The position numbers and the translations under genes were made by a program. A DNA stretch of 64,000 nt from Bifidobacterium miconis (GTDB lineage: Bacteria; Actinomycetota; Actinomycetes; Actinomycetales; Bifidobacteriaceae): contig NZ_JAHBBH010000009.1 in the NCBI RefSeq assembly GCF_019331735.1, positions 25,338-89,337 on the forward strand, in the 5' to 3' direction. Below the pieces are notes generated by a model, which worked only from the letters and a program-made list of their open reading frames with translations, ran no database searches and was not told where the DNA came from. Below are positions 20,976 to 31,348 of this stretch, one piece after another. Positions within the stretch are counted from its first letter, which is position 1; each line of letters begins with the position of its first letter.

Positions 20976-22187
20976 GTGGTCAACCTGCTGCTCGCCGTGA
21001 TCTACCTCGCCTTCATCAGCCTCGGCCTGCCCGACGCCCTGCTCGGCGCCGCATGGCCCACCATGAGCCAGGATCTGGGCGCGCCCGTCTCATGGGCGGG
21101 CGGCATTTCCATGACGATCTCCGCCGGCACCATCGTCTCCGCGCTCCTGAGCGACCGCATGACGCTGCGCTTCGGCGCCGGCCGTGTCACCGCCGTATCG
21201 GTCGGCATGACCGCCGCCGCGTTGCTCGGCTTCTCCGTCGCGCCGAACTACTGGGCGCTCATCGGCATGGCCATCCCGTACGGCCTCGGCGCGGGCGGTG
21301 TGGACGCGGCGCTCAACAACTACGTCGCCATCCACTACGAAAGCCGGCACATGAGCTGGCTGCACTGCATGTGGGGCGTCGGCACGCTCGTCGGCCCGTA
21401 TGTCATGGGCTATGCGCTGTCCAACGGCCAGGGCTGGCCGTGGGGCTACCGGTACATCGGCCTGCTGCAGATCGCGCTCACCGTCATGCTGGTGGTCAGC
21501 CTGCCGTTGTGGAAGTCGCGCAAGGCGACCGGCGGCGATGCCGCGGAAGGGCTGGGCGTCGTCTCTGCGGGTGCCGTGTCCGGCGAAGCCGCGGTCGAGC
21601 CGCGCAAGCCGTTGGGTGTCAAAGGCGTACTCGCCATCCGCGGCGCCAAGGAGATCCTCGTGATGTTCCTGTGCTACTGCGCCATCGAACAGACCGCTAT
21701 GCTGTGGGGCAGTAGCTACATGGTGCTCGCCGACGGCGTCGACAAGGTGACCGCCGCCAGCCGCATCGCCGTCCTCTACTTCGGCATCACCATCGGGCGC
21801 GGGTTGAGCGGGTTCCTGACCATGCGCCTGTCCGATCCCGCCATGATCCGCCTCGGTCAGGCGCTCATCCTCGTCGGCGTCATCGTCATGCCGCTGCCGC
21901 TGCCGAACCATTTCGGCGTCTACGCCGGGCTCGCCGTGCTCGGCCTCGGCTGCGCCCCCGTCTACCCGTGCATCATCCACTCGACGCCCGCCTACTTCGG
22001 CGAGGAGAACTCGCAGGCCATCGTCGGCGTGCAGATGGCGTGCGCCTACGTCGGCACCATGCTCATGCCGCCGCTGTTCGGCCTCATCGCCCAGTACGCG
22101 ACCATCCGCCTGCTGCCGCTCTACCTGTTCGCCTTCCTTGCGCTCATGGTCTTCATGCACGAGTCCCTGCGCCGCAAGCGCGGCTGA
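20976..22187 (+). CDS. Major facilitator superfamily transporter
   Basis: This is a 403-residue integral membrane protein with about 12 hydrophobic segments and the usual polar central loop after segment 6 (around residues 185-215). The first segment begins immediately (VNLLLAVIYLAFISLGLPDALLG), and the LSDRMTLRFGAGRV motif after segment 2 is the MFS loop signature. The overall pattern is like the sugar/FucP-type branch, but the substrate cannot be read. The GTG start at 20976 has AAGGAG at 20961-20966. Divergent from aspA and preceded by two palindromes, so probably repressor-controlled. Confidence 0.85.
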   Translation: MVNLLLAVIYLAFISLGLPDALLGAAWPTMSQDLGAPVSWAGGISMTISAGTIVSALLSDRMTLRFGAGRVTAVSVGMTAAALLGFSVAPNYWALIGMAIPYGLGAGGVDAALNNYVAIHYESRHMSWLHCMWGVGTLVGPYVMGYALSNGQGWPWGYRYIGLLQIALTVMLVVSLPLWKSRKATGGDAAEGLGVVSAGAVSGEAAVEPRKPLGVKGVLAIRGAKEILVMFLCYCAIEQTAMLWGSSYMVLADGVDKVTAASRIAVLYFGITIGRGLSGFLTMRLSDPAMIRLGQALILVGVIVMPLPLPNHFGVYAGLAVLGLGCAPVYPCIIHSTPAYFGEENSQAIVGVQMACAYVGTMLMPPLFGLIAQYATIRLLPLYLFAFLALMVFMHESLRRKRG

Positions 22188-22233
22188 CGCGTTTCGCCGG
22201 CGGGGCCCGTTGTGGCTGTTATTGAACTTGCAT

Positions 22234-22288
22234 ATCGAAAAACAATAGATTACTATTGAATTACGATTGATAATAATCGTTTTTCGAT
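22234..22288 (+). promoter_or_regulatory. AT-rich nested inverted repeats before DUF2975/XRE pair
   Basis: ATCGAAAAAC (22234-22243) pairs with GTTTTTCGAT (22279-22288). Inside it lie CAATAG-ATTA-CTATTG (22243-22258) and CGATT-N6-AATCG (22264-22279). The interval is strikingly AT-rich for this genome. It is the likely promoter/operator for the following membrane protein and its XRE regulator, possibly autoregulated (inference). Confidence 0.6.
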
Positions 22289-22385
22289 GGCAGTGACGAC
22301 AAGGCTGGTGATCGACATGGGAAACGTTGGTTGGCTGCACGGCCGCACGGCATCCGCGGCGACGGCAGGGGAAGGCGACACTCGG

Positions 22386-22916
22386 ATGTGGACGGAGTTT
22401 CATCCGCGGGCGATCAGGGCGCTCAGGGTGCTGATCGTGCTGTTCGGTCTGATCTGCGTGTTCGGGCAATACCTCGTGTACTCCATCGCGGAAGATGTGG
22501 TGAGCGTGTATCCCGAGACCGCGCCCGCACGCTGGCCGTACACGATCGCCGGCATACTCGGCGTCGCCTGCTTCGAGGCGGCGCTCGTACCCCTGTGGAA
22601 GCTGCTCGATCTGGTCAGGCGGCGCGACGTGTTCTCCGGCAGGGCCCTGCTGTGGGTCAACGTGATCATCGGCTGCGCCGGCGTTGAAGGGCTGCTGGTC
22701 TTGTTCGTACTGCTGTTCGGCGGGTTCGCCCGATTCGAATACTGTGATCCGACGAGCGGCGAATGCTTCCCCGCCGCCGTAACCATGCCAGCGATGGGGC
22801 TTGGGTGTTTGGTTGCATTGCTGCTTATCGCCGCGTTCATTCTGCTCATGCTCGTCATGCGCTCGCTGCTCGCCGCCGCGATCGCCCAGCGCGACGAACT
22901 CGAGGCGGTGATCTGA
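22386..22916 (+). CDS. DUF2975-like membrane protein
   Basis: This is a 176-residue protein with four predicted membrane segments (starting ALRVLIVLFGLICVFGQYLV) and the loop LWKLLDLVRRRDVFSGRALLWVN, which resembles DUF2975 proteins (LxxIxxxxxxFxxxNVxxLR). These are commonly encoded with a small YozG-like XRE regulator, as here. The function is unknown. GGGGAAGG 10 bases before the ATG at 22386 supports this start; in-frame ATGs at 22287 and 22317 are less likely because the first lies inside the palindromic promoter. The stop overlaps the next gene's ATG by one base. Confidence 0.7.
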   Translation: MWTEFHPRAIRALRVLIVLFGLICVFGQYLVYSIAEDVVSVYPETAPARWPYTIAGILGVACFEAALVPLWKLLDLVRRRDVFSGRALLWVNVIIGCAGVEGLLVLFVLLFGGFARFEYCDPTSGECFPAAVTMPAMGLGCLVALLLIAAFILLMLVMRSLLAAAIAQRDELEAVI

Positions 22917-23143
22917 TGGCGATCCGGGTGAACCTCGACGTGATGCTCGCCAGGCGCGGAATGGGTGTGAACGAGTTCGCCGAGCGCATCGGCATCACGC
23001 CGGCCAATGTGTCCGTGCTCAAAAACGGCCGCGCCAAGGCCATACGGTTCTCCACGCTCAACCGCATCTGTGAGGTGCTGGACTGTCAGCCCGGCGATGT
23101 GCTCGAATGGGTCGACGGGGATGGCGGTGAGGCCGCCGCGTAG
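22916..23143 (+). CDS. Small XRE family (YozG-like) transcriptional regulator
   Basis: This is a 75-residue protein that is almost entirely one helix-turn-helix (MGVNEFAERIGITPANVSVLKNG...LNRICEVLDCQPGDVLEW). The CQPGDVLEW ending is typical of the HTH_26/YozG group. The ATG at 22916 overlaps the TGA of the DUF2975 gene (TGATG), so the pair is translationally coupled. Likely it controls its own AT-rich, palindromic promoter at 22234-22288; that is inference from the usual pairing. Confidence 0.85.
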   Translation: MAIRVNLDVMLARRGMGVNEFAERIGITPANVSVLKNGRAKAIRFSTLNRICEVLDCQPGDVLEWVDGDGGEAAA

Positions 23144-23199
23144 ATGTCTGCGCGGTTGCAGCCCCTGCGTGTCGGATCGTCCGCGGCGACAGGCATAAT

Positions 23200-23213
23200 C
23201 GAACGTATGTACG
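23200..23213 (+). promoter_or_regulatory. LexA-like box overlapping the lhr start
   Basis: CGAACGTATGTACG differs from CGAAC-N4-GTTCG at one base. It directly follows the -10 hexamer CATAAT (23194-23199) and covers the ATG at 23207. A repressor bound here would block initiation. Confidence 0.55.
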
Positions 23214-26200
23214 AATGTTTGGATCTGTTCTCGACGCCCACCAAGGCATGGTTCAAGCATGCGTTCAAGGAGCCGACCGATGCGCAGCAAGCGGCGTGGC
23301 CGGCCATCCGGTCCGGCAAGAACGTGCTGGTGATCGCGCCCACCGGCTCCGGCAAGACCCTGTGCGCGTTCCTTTCGGCCATTGACCGGCTGATGGGGGA
23401 GCGGGCCGCGCGCTCCGCATCCGAACGGGGCGCGGCGACGGCGGACGGCACGGCATCGCCGGGCGTACGAGCCTCCACGCAATCCACCAATGGGATCGCG
23501 CAAGGCAAACGCCAGGGTGGACGAACGCGGCGGACCGCGGCCAAAGGCGTCACGGTGCTGTACGTTTCGCCGTTGAAGGCGCTCGCCGTCGACGTGGCCA
23601 AGAACCTGCAGGCACCGCTCGACGGCATCGCCGCGCAATGCGAGGCCATGGGCATGCAGCCGCCGAGCATTGCGGTGGCGACCCGCAGCGGCGACACCAC
23701 GCCGCAGGAACGGCGGGCCATCGTCTCCCATCCGCCGGACATCCTCGTCACCACGCCGGAATCCCTGTACCTGCTGCTCACTTCCAAGGCCCGGCGCATC
23801 CTCACAACCGTGGACACGGTGATCGTGGACGAGGTGCACGCGCTCGCCGGCACCAAGCGCGGGGCGCACCTCGCACTCAGCCTCGAACGGCTCGACCTGC
23901 TGACGGCGCGGCCGGCACAGCGCATCGGGCTGTCGGCCACGGTGAACCCGCCCGAGGAAGCCGCTCGATTCCTCGGCGGCGTGCAGCCGGTGACCGTCGT
24001 CAACCCGGGGGAGCGGCCTGCAATGGACCTGCGCGTGGTCGAACCATTGGCGAACATGCGCGATCTGCAGTCAGCCAACGTTCCCTCCCGCGCAGGCGGC
24101 ACGGAAGCGCAGAAGGCAACGGCGCAGCACATTTCCGGCGTCACGCCGGCCATGCAGCGTCTGGCCGAACGCCGCGGCATCGCCGGCATGGCAGTGGATG
24201 GCGGAACATCGGCGTCGCCGGCGGGCGGGCGGACCGTCGGATCGGATTCGATCGCCCTGACGGGGGCGGCCGGAGAGCGCACTTCCGGTTCCATCTGGCC
24301 GGTCGTGGAACGCAGCATCCTCGACGAAATCCTCGCACATCACACCACGCTCGTGTTCGTCAATTCACGCGGGCTGGCCGAAAAGCTCACCGCACGGCTC
24401 AACGATCGGTACGCCGACATGCGCGGCACGGGCCACGCCATCGCCTCGCCGGAGGGACGTGAAGAGTTCGCGCAGCACTATGACGCGGTGGTCGGCTCGA
24501 CGACCATGCTTGTCCAATCGCACGGCGCCGACGACGTGATCGCGATGGCGCATCACGGCTCCGTGTCCAAGGACCGGCGCAAGCAGATCGAGGAACAGCT
24601 CAAACGCGGGCAACTGCGCTGCGTGGTGGCCACGAGCAGCCTCGAACTCGGCATCGACATGGGTTCGGTCGATCTGGTCATCCAGGTCTCGCCGCCGTTG
24701 TCCGTCGCATCCGGCCTGCAGCGCGTGGGCCGCGCCGACCACCGTGTCGGCGGCGTTTCGCACGCGCTGTTCTACCCGCTGACCCGCGAACAGATCGTCG
24801 GCGTCGCGGCCAGCATCGAAAGCATGACGGCCGGCGACCTCGAACCGCTGGCCGTGCCGCGCAACCCGCTCGACATCCTCGCCCAGCAGACCGTCGCCGC
24901 CGCGGCGATGGACGATCTCACACCGGACGACTGGTATGCGACCGTGCGCAAGGCCGCGCCGTTCGCCGACCTCGGCCGCGACATGTTCGACGCGGTCATG
25001 GGCATGATGACCGGTGCCTACAACACCGAGGAATTCTCCGCATTCCGCCCGCCGCTCATGTGGAACCACGACGACGACCTCATCGCCGCACGTCCCGGCG
25101 CGCAGCGGCTCGCCGTCACCAGCGGCGGCACCATCCCCGACCGGGGACTGTACACGGTCGTCCTGCCCGAGGCCGACGCCGGCAAAGGCCCCCGCCGCGT
25201 CGGCGAACTCGACGAGGAAATGGTCTACGAATCCCGCGTCGGCGACGTGATCACCCTCGGCACCTCCACATGGCAGATCCAGGAGATCACCCGCGACCGC
25301 GTCATCGTCACGCCCGCGCCGGGACGCACCGCGCGCCTGCCGTTCTGGCACGGCGAGGAAAGCGGGCGCGACTACGGATTCGGCAAAGCCAAAGGCCGGT
25401 TCCTGCGCGAAGTCGCCGGAGGCTTGCAGTCATCGGCAACGATTGCCCACGTGCCGGGTGGGGCGGAGACCTCCGGCGGCGCGGGAGCCCCCGACCAAGG
25501 CCCTCGTTTCGACGAGGCCATCGAGCGGCGATTGCGCGGCGACGGGCTCGACGACAACGCCATCGACAATCTCGCACGGCTGCTCGCCGAGCAGCAAGCC
25601 TCAACCGGCATCGTGCCGAGCGACCGCGCCATCGTCATCGAACGGTGTCCGGACGAGGAGGGGGACTGGCGCGTCATCATCCATTCCCCGTTCGGCAGGC
25701 GCGTGCACGAGCCATGGGCCATGGCGATCACCACCCGTCTCAAGCAGCGCTACGGCTTCGACGGACAGGCGTACGCCGCCGACGACGGTATCGTCTTGCG
25801 TCTGCCTGAAGGCGAAGGCACCATTCCGATCCGGGAGCTGGTGACGTTCGACCCCGACGATTTGCAGCGCGTCGTCGAAACGCAGGTGGGGGAGAGCGTG
25901 CTGTTCGCCGCCCGATTCCGCGAATGCGCGGCGCGATCCCTGTTCCTGCCGCGCACCGAACCCGGCAAACGCGTGCCGTTATGGCAGCAGCGGTTGCGCG
26001 CCGCGCAACTGCTCAACGCCGCCCGCCTGAAGCGCAACTTCCCGCTGCTGTTGGAAACCGCGCGCGAATGCCTGCAGGACGTGTATGATCTGCCTGCGCT
26101 CAGGGAGATCATGACCGGACTCAACGCAGGCACCATCACCTTGCGCGAAACGGATACGCAGACGCCGTCGCCGCTTGCCGAAAACCTGCTGTTCGGCTTC

Positions 26201-28279
26201 GTCGGTTCCGTCATGTACCAGTACGACGTGCCGCAGGCCGAACGCAGCGCGCAACTCCTGTCCATGGACCCCGACGTGCTGGAACGCCTGCTCGGCACGA
26301 CGGACCTGTCCGCCGTGCTCGACCCGGACGTGATCGCCGAAGTCGAAGACCAGCTCGCCCAGCGCACGTTCTGGAACGAACTCGCCGCCGACGACATCGA
26401 CGGCCGCGTTGCCCGCTACGCCAAAACCCACGGGCCGTTCACCGCCGACCGGCTCATCGGCGACCTGCACATCGACGCGACGGAAGCCGTGCATGCGCTC
26501 GACCGGCTCCAATCCCAAGGCGAACTGCTGAACGGCGCATTCCTGCACGGCATCACCGCAAGGCAGTGGCTGCACAAGGACGTGTTCCGCCGCATCCGAT
26601 CCCGCTCCCTCGCCAAGGCGCGCGCCGCGATCAAGCCGGTCGCCCCGGACATCTACCAGGCGTTCCTGCTCGACCGGCAGGGCGTCGGACCGGTCGGAGG
26701 AGAACGATATCACGGCGAAGACGGGCTGATGCGCGTCATCGAACAGCTCGAAGGCGTCGCCCTGCCCCTTGACGTGTGGGAAAACGGCGTGTTCCCCGCG
26801 CGGGTGGGCGATTATGCGCCGTCCATGCTCGACGAGCTCGTCGCGGACGGGGAAGTGACGTGGATTGGCTCCAAAATCGGAGACACCAAAGCCGACGAAC
26901 CGGGAATGGTCGCCTTCCACCCATCCGATTCGGTGATGCTGCCCGTCATCGACGGTGCCGAGCACTCAACGCGCGTCGCCGCGGCGTCCGCAGCATCCGC
27001 CGCGGCCGTTGAACGGGCCGATGAAGCCGAGGAGGATGCGCTCACCATTCCCGACGCCATCCTGTCGGTGCTCTCATCCGGTGGCGCCTACCGAGCCGAC
27101 CAGCTGGCCGTAATGACCAACCGGCTCTGGCAGGAGGAATCCACGGACGTGGATCCGCAAACCGGCGAGATCCTGCCCCGCGCATGGTCGGACAGCCAGT
27201 TCGAGGAAGCATTGTGGTCGCTCGTCTGGCAGGGGAAGGCCACCAACAGCTCCCTGACTCCGATTCGGGCGCTTGCCGCCGGAACCCGCAAAGTGCGTGC
27301 GCCTGCCCGCGCGTCGCGTCGGCGCGTGCGCGTGCAGGTCGGCGTTCCGGCACGCATGGGCGGACTGTGGTCGCTGGTCGGCAACGGCATGGCGACGCCT
27401 GAACCGGCGACACCCGGCCCATGGACGATTCCGAGGGAAGCCGTGGGAAACGCCGTTTCGGGAGAAGAATCGGCGGTGGTCTCGGCAACAGGTTTCGGCC
27501 GGCAGGCGGAGGCCGGATCTTCCGGCGAGACCATATCGCCCGAACAACATGTCATCGCATTGACGGAGGCATTGCTGGACCGCTACGGCGTGATCGCACA
27601 GCCGCTGGTGGATCAGGAAGGAATACCCGGCGGGTTCTCCGCATTGTATCCCGTGCTCAAGCGCATGGAGGAAACCGGGACGCTGGTGCGCGGCATGTTC
27701 GTGCGAGGCTTCGGCGCCGCCCAATTCGCCGACAAGGATACCGTGAACGCGCTGCGCGACGCGGAACATGGACACAGCCAATCCAACGTGGCCCTTGACG
27801 CCACCGATCCGGCGAACCTGACCGGTTCGGCCATCGCATGGCCGGCCATCCCTTCCGCAATCCGGCAACCGTCCCCGGAGACGGAACGGACCGCCGCGGA
27901 TGCCGGGAATAGCGCTCCCGCCTATGAGAAGGGAGCGGCAACCACAACGATCCGACGAACCGGAACTGCGGGCAGGCCGGCACGCCGAGCCGGCACCATC
28001 GTCGTGCTCGGCCAAGGCAGACCGGTGCTCTACGCGGCGCCCCGCACGCACCGGATCATCGCCTTCGACCGCACCGAAACCGTATTGCGCCCGGCATGTT
28101 CGGAACTGGCGTTCGCCCTGCGCCGCACGCTCGACAACGGCACCCGTACAGGCAACGCCGGCGGCATCACCTTCGCCGACCTCAGCGGCGAATCGCTCAT
28201 CCGCGGCGGCGACGCCGCCCGCATTCTGCATGCCGCCGGCTTCACCCCCTGCCCTCAGGGCATGAAGCTCTACCGATGA
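23207..28279 (+). CDS. lhr: Lhr-type large ATP-dependent DNA helicase
   Basis: This is a 1690-residue superfamily 2 helicase of the Lhr family, linked to DNA repair in bacteria. RecA-like domain 1 carries Walker A APTGSGKT (near residue 45) and DEVHAL. Domain 2 carries ATSSLELGIDMG and LQRVGRADHRVGG. The Lhr core, a winged-helix region and a long C-terminal extension follow. Several low-complexity linkers (for example residues ~70-110 and ~295-370) make it longer than E. coli Lhr (1538 aa). ATG 23207 is preferred over ATG 23144: CATAAT ends 7 bases before it and no Shine-Dalgarno is seen, so it is leaderless. A LexA-like box covers the start, which fits a repair role. Confidence 0.93.
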   Translation: MYECLDLFSTPTKAWFKHAFKEPTDAQQAAWPAIRSGKNVLVIAPTGSGKTLCAFLSAIDRLMGERAARSASERGAATADGTASPGVRASTQSTNGIAQGKRQGGRTRRTAAKGVTVLYVSPLKALAVDVAKNLQAPLDGIAAQCEAMGMQPPSIAVATRSGDTTPQERRAIVSHPPDILVTTPESLYLLLTSKARRILTTVDTVIVDEVHALAGTKRGAHLALSLERLDLLTARPAQRIGLSATVNPPEEAARFLGGVQPVTVVNPGERPAMDLRVVEPLANMRDLQSANVPSRAGGTEAQKATAQHISGVTPAMQRLAERRGIAGMAVDGGTSASPAGGRTVGSDSIALTGAAGERTSGSIWPVVERSILDEILAHHTTLVFVNSRGLAEKLTARLNDRYADMRGTGHAIASPEGREEFAQHYDAVVGSTTMLVQSHGADDVIAMAHHGSVSKDRRKQIEEQLKRGQLRCVVATSSLELGIDMGSVDLVIQVSPPLSVASGLQRVGRADHRVGGVSHALFYPLTREQIVGVAASIESMTAGDLEPLAVPRNPLDILAQQTVAAAAMDDLTPDDWYATVRKAAPFADLGRDMFDAVMGMMTGAYNTEEFSAFRPPLMWNHDDDLIAARPGAQRLAVTSGGTIPDRGLYTVVLPEADAGKGPRRVGELDEEMVYESRVGDVITLGTSTWQIQEITRDRVIVTPAPGRTARLPFWHGEESGRDYGFGKAKGRFLREVAGGLQSSATIAHVPGGAETSGGAGAPDQGPRFDEAIERRLRGDGLDDNAIDNLARLLAEQQASTGIVPSDRAIVIERCPDEEGDWRVIIHSPFGRRVHEPWAMAITTRLKQRYGFDGQAYAADDGIVLRLPEGEGTIPIRELVTFDPDDLQRVVETQVGESVLFAARFRECAARSLFLPRTEPGKRVPLWQQRLRAAQLLNAARLKRNFPLLLETARECLQDVYDLPALREIMTGLNAGTITLRETDTQTPSPLAENLLFGFVGSVMYQYDVPQAERSAQLLSMDPDVLERLLGTTDLSAVLDPDVIAEVEDQLAQRTFWNELAADDIDGRVARYAKTHGPFTADRLIGDLHIDATEAVHALDRLQSQGELLNGAFLHGITARQWLHKDVFRRIRSRSLAKARAAIKPVAPDIYQAFLLDRQGVGPVGGERYHGEDGLMRVIEQLEGVALPLDVWENGVFPARVGDYAPSMLDELVADGEVTWIGSKIGDTKADEPGMVAFHPSDSVMLPVIDGAEHSTRVAAASAASAAAVERADEAEEDALTIPDAILSVLSSGGAYRADQLAVMTNRLWQEESTDVDPQTGEILPRAWSDSQFEEALWSLVWQGKATNSSLTPIRALAAGTRKVRAPARASRRRVRVQVGVPARMGGLWSLVGNGMATPEPATPGPWTIPREAVGNAVSGEESAVVSATGFGRQAEAGSSGETISPEQHVIALTEALLDRYGVIAQPLVDQEGIPGGFSALYPVLKRMEETGTLVRGMFVRGFGAAQFADKDTVNALRDAEHGHSQSNVALDATDPANLTGSAIAWPAIPSAIRQPSPETERTAADAGNSAPAYEKGAATTTIRRTGTAGRPARRAGTIVVLGQGRPVLYAAPRTHRIIAFDRTETVLRPACSELAFALRRTLDNGTRTGNAGGITFADLSGESLIRGGDAARILHAAGFTPCPQGMKLYR

Positions 28280-28360
28280 CCGTCGCTCGCCTTCCGCATG
28301 CTCGCCGAGCCTTCCGTGTCGAGACGCGCGTGGAACAATGCCCCTGAACGCATGGCATGA

Positions 28361-28398
28361 CGCAGGGGATGGAAGACCTGCTCCTTCCATCCCCTGCG
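28361..28398. terminator. Bidirectional terminator between lhr and parC
   Basis: A perfect 15-bp stem (28361-28375 with 28384-28398) with an 8-base loop between convergent genes. Confidence 0.85.
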
Positions 28399-28424
28399 AA
28401 CCGTAAGTCGGCCGATATTGTGTC

Positions 28425-31154
28425 TCAGCCGACGAACGCGATCGGCGCCGCCAGATCGACGCCGGAACCGTCGCGGCGCATGTCCGGCGCCGGCAGTGTC
28501 ACCGCGGAACCGGATTCGGTGGAAGCGTGCAGCGGCCATGCGCCCACCCATGCAAGGATCAGCGTGTTCTGCCCCTTGAGGAAGCGCTGCGAGCGCACGC
28601 CGCCCGTGCCGCGGCCCTTGGTCGGATACAATTCGAACGGCGTCACCTTCGCACAGCCGTTCTCCGTGCCCGGCAGCGCGTCCTTGTCGCCGGCGACCGT
28701 GAGCACCACGGCGCCCGAAGCGTTCGACAGATCGGCGTCAGCGCCGTTCTCCCCGTCGCCGTCCCCACCGGTCCACGCGATGCGTCCCGCCGGCACCACG
28801 TTGAACGACACCGCCGCGCAGCCCTTGGCCAGACGGATGCCGGCCATGCCGCCGGCCGTACGGCCCTGCGGACGCACGTTGGACGCCTCGAACGTGAGCA
28901 GCGACGAATCGGACGAGACGAACACAAGACGGTCGTCGTCGGCCGCGTCGGCCGCAAACAGCACTTCGTCGCCGTCCTTCAGGTCGATCACGTTCCACGA
29001 ATCCATCGTCGTCGGCGACTCGCGGTTCCAACGCTTGACCACGCCGCCGCGCGTGCCGATCGCCAACGGGGCGAGTACGGCGCCATCCGGTCCTGCCGCA
29101 CCCTCCGGCGACTCCACGCCGTTCAGCGTGCCGGTCATCGCCACGGCGGCGACCACGCGCTCGCCGGGCACCGGATCGGTGCTTTCGGTCAATCCCAGCA
29201 GTTCGTTCGCGCGGATGCCGCCCATCGTGCTCAACGTGTCGGACGCGGCCAATGTGGGCAGTTCGACCGCATGCGCGAGCACCAGTCGTCCCGCCGACGT
29301 GATCAGGCCGTACGACGAACGCGTCGTCGTACGGAAGATCGACGTGATCTGATCGTCAGGCCTGCGCGCGTCCGCGACGGAACGCGACTCCCACACGTCC
29401 CAAGCGGCCGGCGACGTACGCGCGATCAGACCGGAGGCGCTCAGCATCACCACGCACGGCTCGTCGTCGATCTGCAGCGCGGCGGCCGTCGCGTTCTCCT
29501 CGCCGGCCTTCTTCGCCGCCGCGGTCGCCGCCGCCACGTCAGCCGCGGCCGACGACAGTTTCGTCGCGGTGCGGGCCGCCTCCAACGCGGCCGTCGACGC
29601 CGAGTCGTCGCCGTGCGGCGTCACCGGGGTCAGCGTGCCGTCCTCGCCCTCGTCAAGCAGCACGGTGCGACGCGGAGAGCCGTACGTCTTGACCGCCGCG
29701 TCCATCTCGCGCACCACCACGCGGTCGAGCTCCTTGTCCGAAGCGAGAATGCGCTCCAGTTCCTCGATGCGCTGCTTCAAATCATCGCGTTCCGCCTCAA
29801 GCTCGATGCGGCTCATCTTCGTGAGCCGCCGCAGCCGCAGGTCGAGAATGTACTGCGCCTGAATGTCGTCGAGGTCGAACACGGCGATCAGGCGGCTCTT
29901 CGCGGCATCCGCGTCGTCGGACGTGCGGATCACCTGAATCACCTCGTCAATGTCGATCAGCGCGAGCAGCAGGCCCTCGACCAGATGCAGCCGCTCCAGC
30001 GCCTTCTTGCGGCGGAACTCGCTGCGCCGGCGCACCACCACGCGACGGTGGTCGATCCACACCTGCAGCAGTTCCTTCAGACCCATCGTGTGCGGGCGGC
30101 CGTCCACGAGCGCCACGTTGTTGATCGTGAAATTGTCCTGCAGCGGCGTGTGGCGGAACAGCTGCGCGAGCACCGCGTTCGGGTCGAACCCGGTCTTCAC
30201 CTCGATCACGAGACGCGTGCCGTTGTGCCGGTCCGTCAGGTCGATCGCGCCCGAAATGCCTTCCAGCTTGCGGTTCTTCACGCCTTCGGAAATGCGCTCC
30301 AGCACGCGTTCGGGGCCGACCATAAACGGCAGTTCGGTCACCACGATCGCCTTCTTGCGTGCGGTCACGTTCTCGATGTGCGTCTTCGAACGCGTGGTGA
30401 GCGTGCCGCGGCCCGTCGCGTACGCGTCGCGAATGCCGTCGCGGCCGATGACGATGCCGCCGCCCGGCCAGTCCGGCCCCGGCACGTAGCGCATCAGCTC
30501 CTCGAGCGACGCGGTCGGATACTTCATGAGATGCTTGGCGGCCGCCACAACCTCGCCGAGGTTGTGCGTGGCCATGTTCGTCGCCATGCCCACGGCGATG
30601 CCCGAACCGCCGTTGACCAGCAGGTTCGGAATCGCGGCCGGCAGCACGGTCGGCTCCTTGAGCTTGTTGTCGTAGTTCGGCGTGAAATCGACCGTGTCCT
30701 CGTCGATGTCGGCGTTCATGCCGAGCGCCGCGGGAGCCAGACGCGCCTCCGTATAACGCGAGGCGGCCGGGCCGTCGTCGAGCGAGCCGAAATTGCCGTG
30801 GCCGTCCACCAGCGGCAGACGCATCGCGAACGGCTGGGCGAGACGCACCATCGCCTCGTAGATCGCCGAATCGCCGTGCGGATGCAGCTTGCCCATCACC
30901 TCGCCGACCACGCGCGCCGACTTCATGTACGCGCGGTCCGGAGTCAGGTTCATTTCGCCCATCTGGTAGATGATGCGCCGCTGCACCGGCTTCAGGCCGT
31001 CGCGCGCGTCGGGCAGGGCGCGCGCGTAGATCACCGAATACGCGTATTCGAGGAACGACTTGCTCATCTCCTCGTTCAACGGCGTTTCGACGATGTGCTC
31101 CCTGACCGTGCGAAGGTCATAGGCTGCTGATGCCGGCTTGCGATGTGATGCCAT
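28425..31154 (-). CDS. parC: DNA topoisomerase IV (type IIA) subunit A
   Basis: This is a 909-residue DNA-cleaving subunit. The quinolone-determining region [17 protein letters not shown] has Ser96 and Glu100 at the resistance hot-spots (wild-type-like). Catalytic Tyr134 is in [10 protein letters not shown]. The N-terminal winged helix, tower and coiled coil are followed by a C-terminal beta-pinwheel from about residue 560. That domain contains low-complexity Ala-rich linkers and lacks an obvious GyrA-box, consistent with ParC. The TTG at 31187 is rejected; GGGAG lies 9 bases before ATG 31154. The partner is parE at 16.8 kb, about 9 kb away. Pipelines may call it gyrA. Confidence 0.93.
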   Translation of the reverse strand: MASHRKPASAAYDLRTVREHIVETPLNEEMSKSFLEYAYSVIYARALPDARDGLKPVQRRIIYQMGEMNLTPDRAYMKSARVVGEVMGKLHPHGDSAIYEAMVRLAQPFAMRLPLVDGHGNFGSLDDGPAASRYTEARLAPAALGMNADIDEDTVDFTPNYDNKLKEPTVLPAAIPNLLVNGGSGIAVGMATNMATHNLGEVVAAAKHLMKYPTASLEELMRYVPGPDWPGGGIVIGRDGIRDAYATGRGTLTTRSKTHIENVTARKKAIVVTELPFMVGPERVLERISEGVKNRKLEGISGAIDLTDRHNGTRLVIEVKTGFDPNAVLAQLFRHTPLQDNFTINNVALVDGRPHTMGLKELLQVWIDHRRVVVRRRSEFRRKKALERLHLVEGLLLALIDIDEVIQVIRTSDDADAAKSRLIAVFDLDDIQAQYILDLRLRRLTKMSRIELEAERDDLKQRIEELERILASDKELDRVVVREMDAAVKTYGSPRRTVLLDEGEDGTLTPVTPHGDDSASTAALEAARTATKLSSAAADVAAATAAAKKAGEENATAAALQIDDEPCVVMLSASGLIARTSPAAWDVWESRSVADARRPDDQITSIFRTTTRSSYGLITSAGRLVLAHAVELPTLAASDTLSTMGGIRANELLGLTESTDPVPGERVVAAVAMTGTLNGVESPEGAAGPDGAVLAPLAIGTRGGVVKRWNRESPTTMDSWNVIDLKDGDEVLFAADAADDDRLVFVSSDSSLLTFEASNVRPQGRTAGGMAGIRLAKGCAAVSFNVVPAGRIAWTGGDGDGENGADADLSNASGAVVLTVAGDKDALPGTENGCAKVTPFELYPTKGRGTGGVRSQRFLKGQNTLILAWVGAWPLHASTESGSAVTLPAPDMRRDGSGVDLAAPIAFVG

Positions 31155-31348
31155 GCGTGCGCGCTCCCACTGGTCGATTGCGGACAAACGGACGGAATAA
31201 CCGGTCCATGATACCGAACCCGTGCGAACATCCGTGCGACGATCGCATGCAGCCGATGCTCATCGGCATTCGGCGACGCTCGCCGACGCCCGCCGTCGTT
31301 TGCGGGCAACGCCCCGCTCCGGCACGATGTTCACCCCGCAGTGATTGA

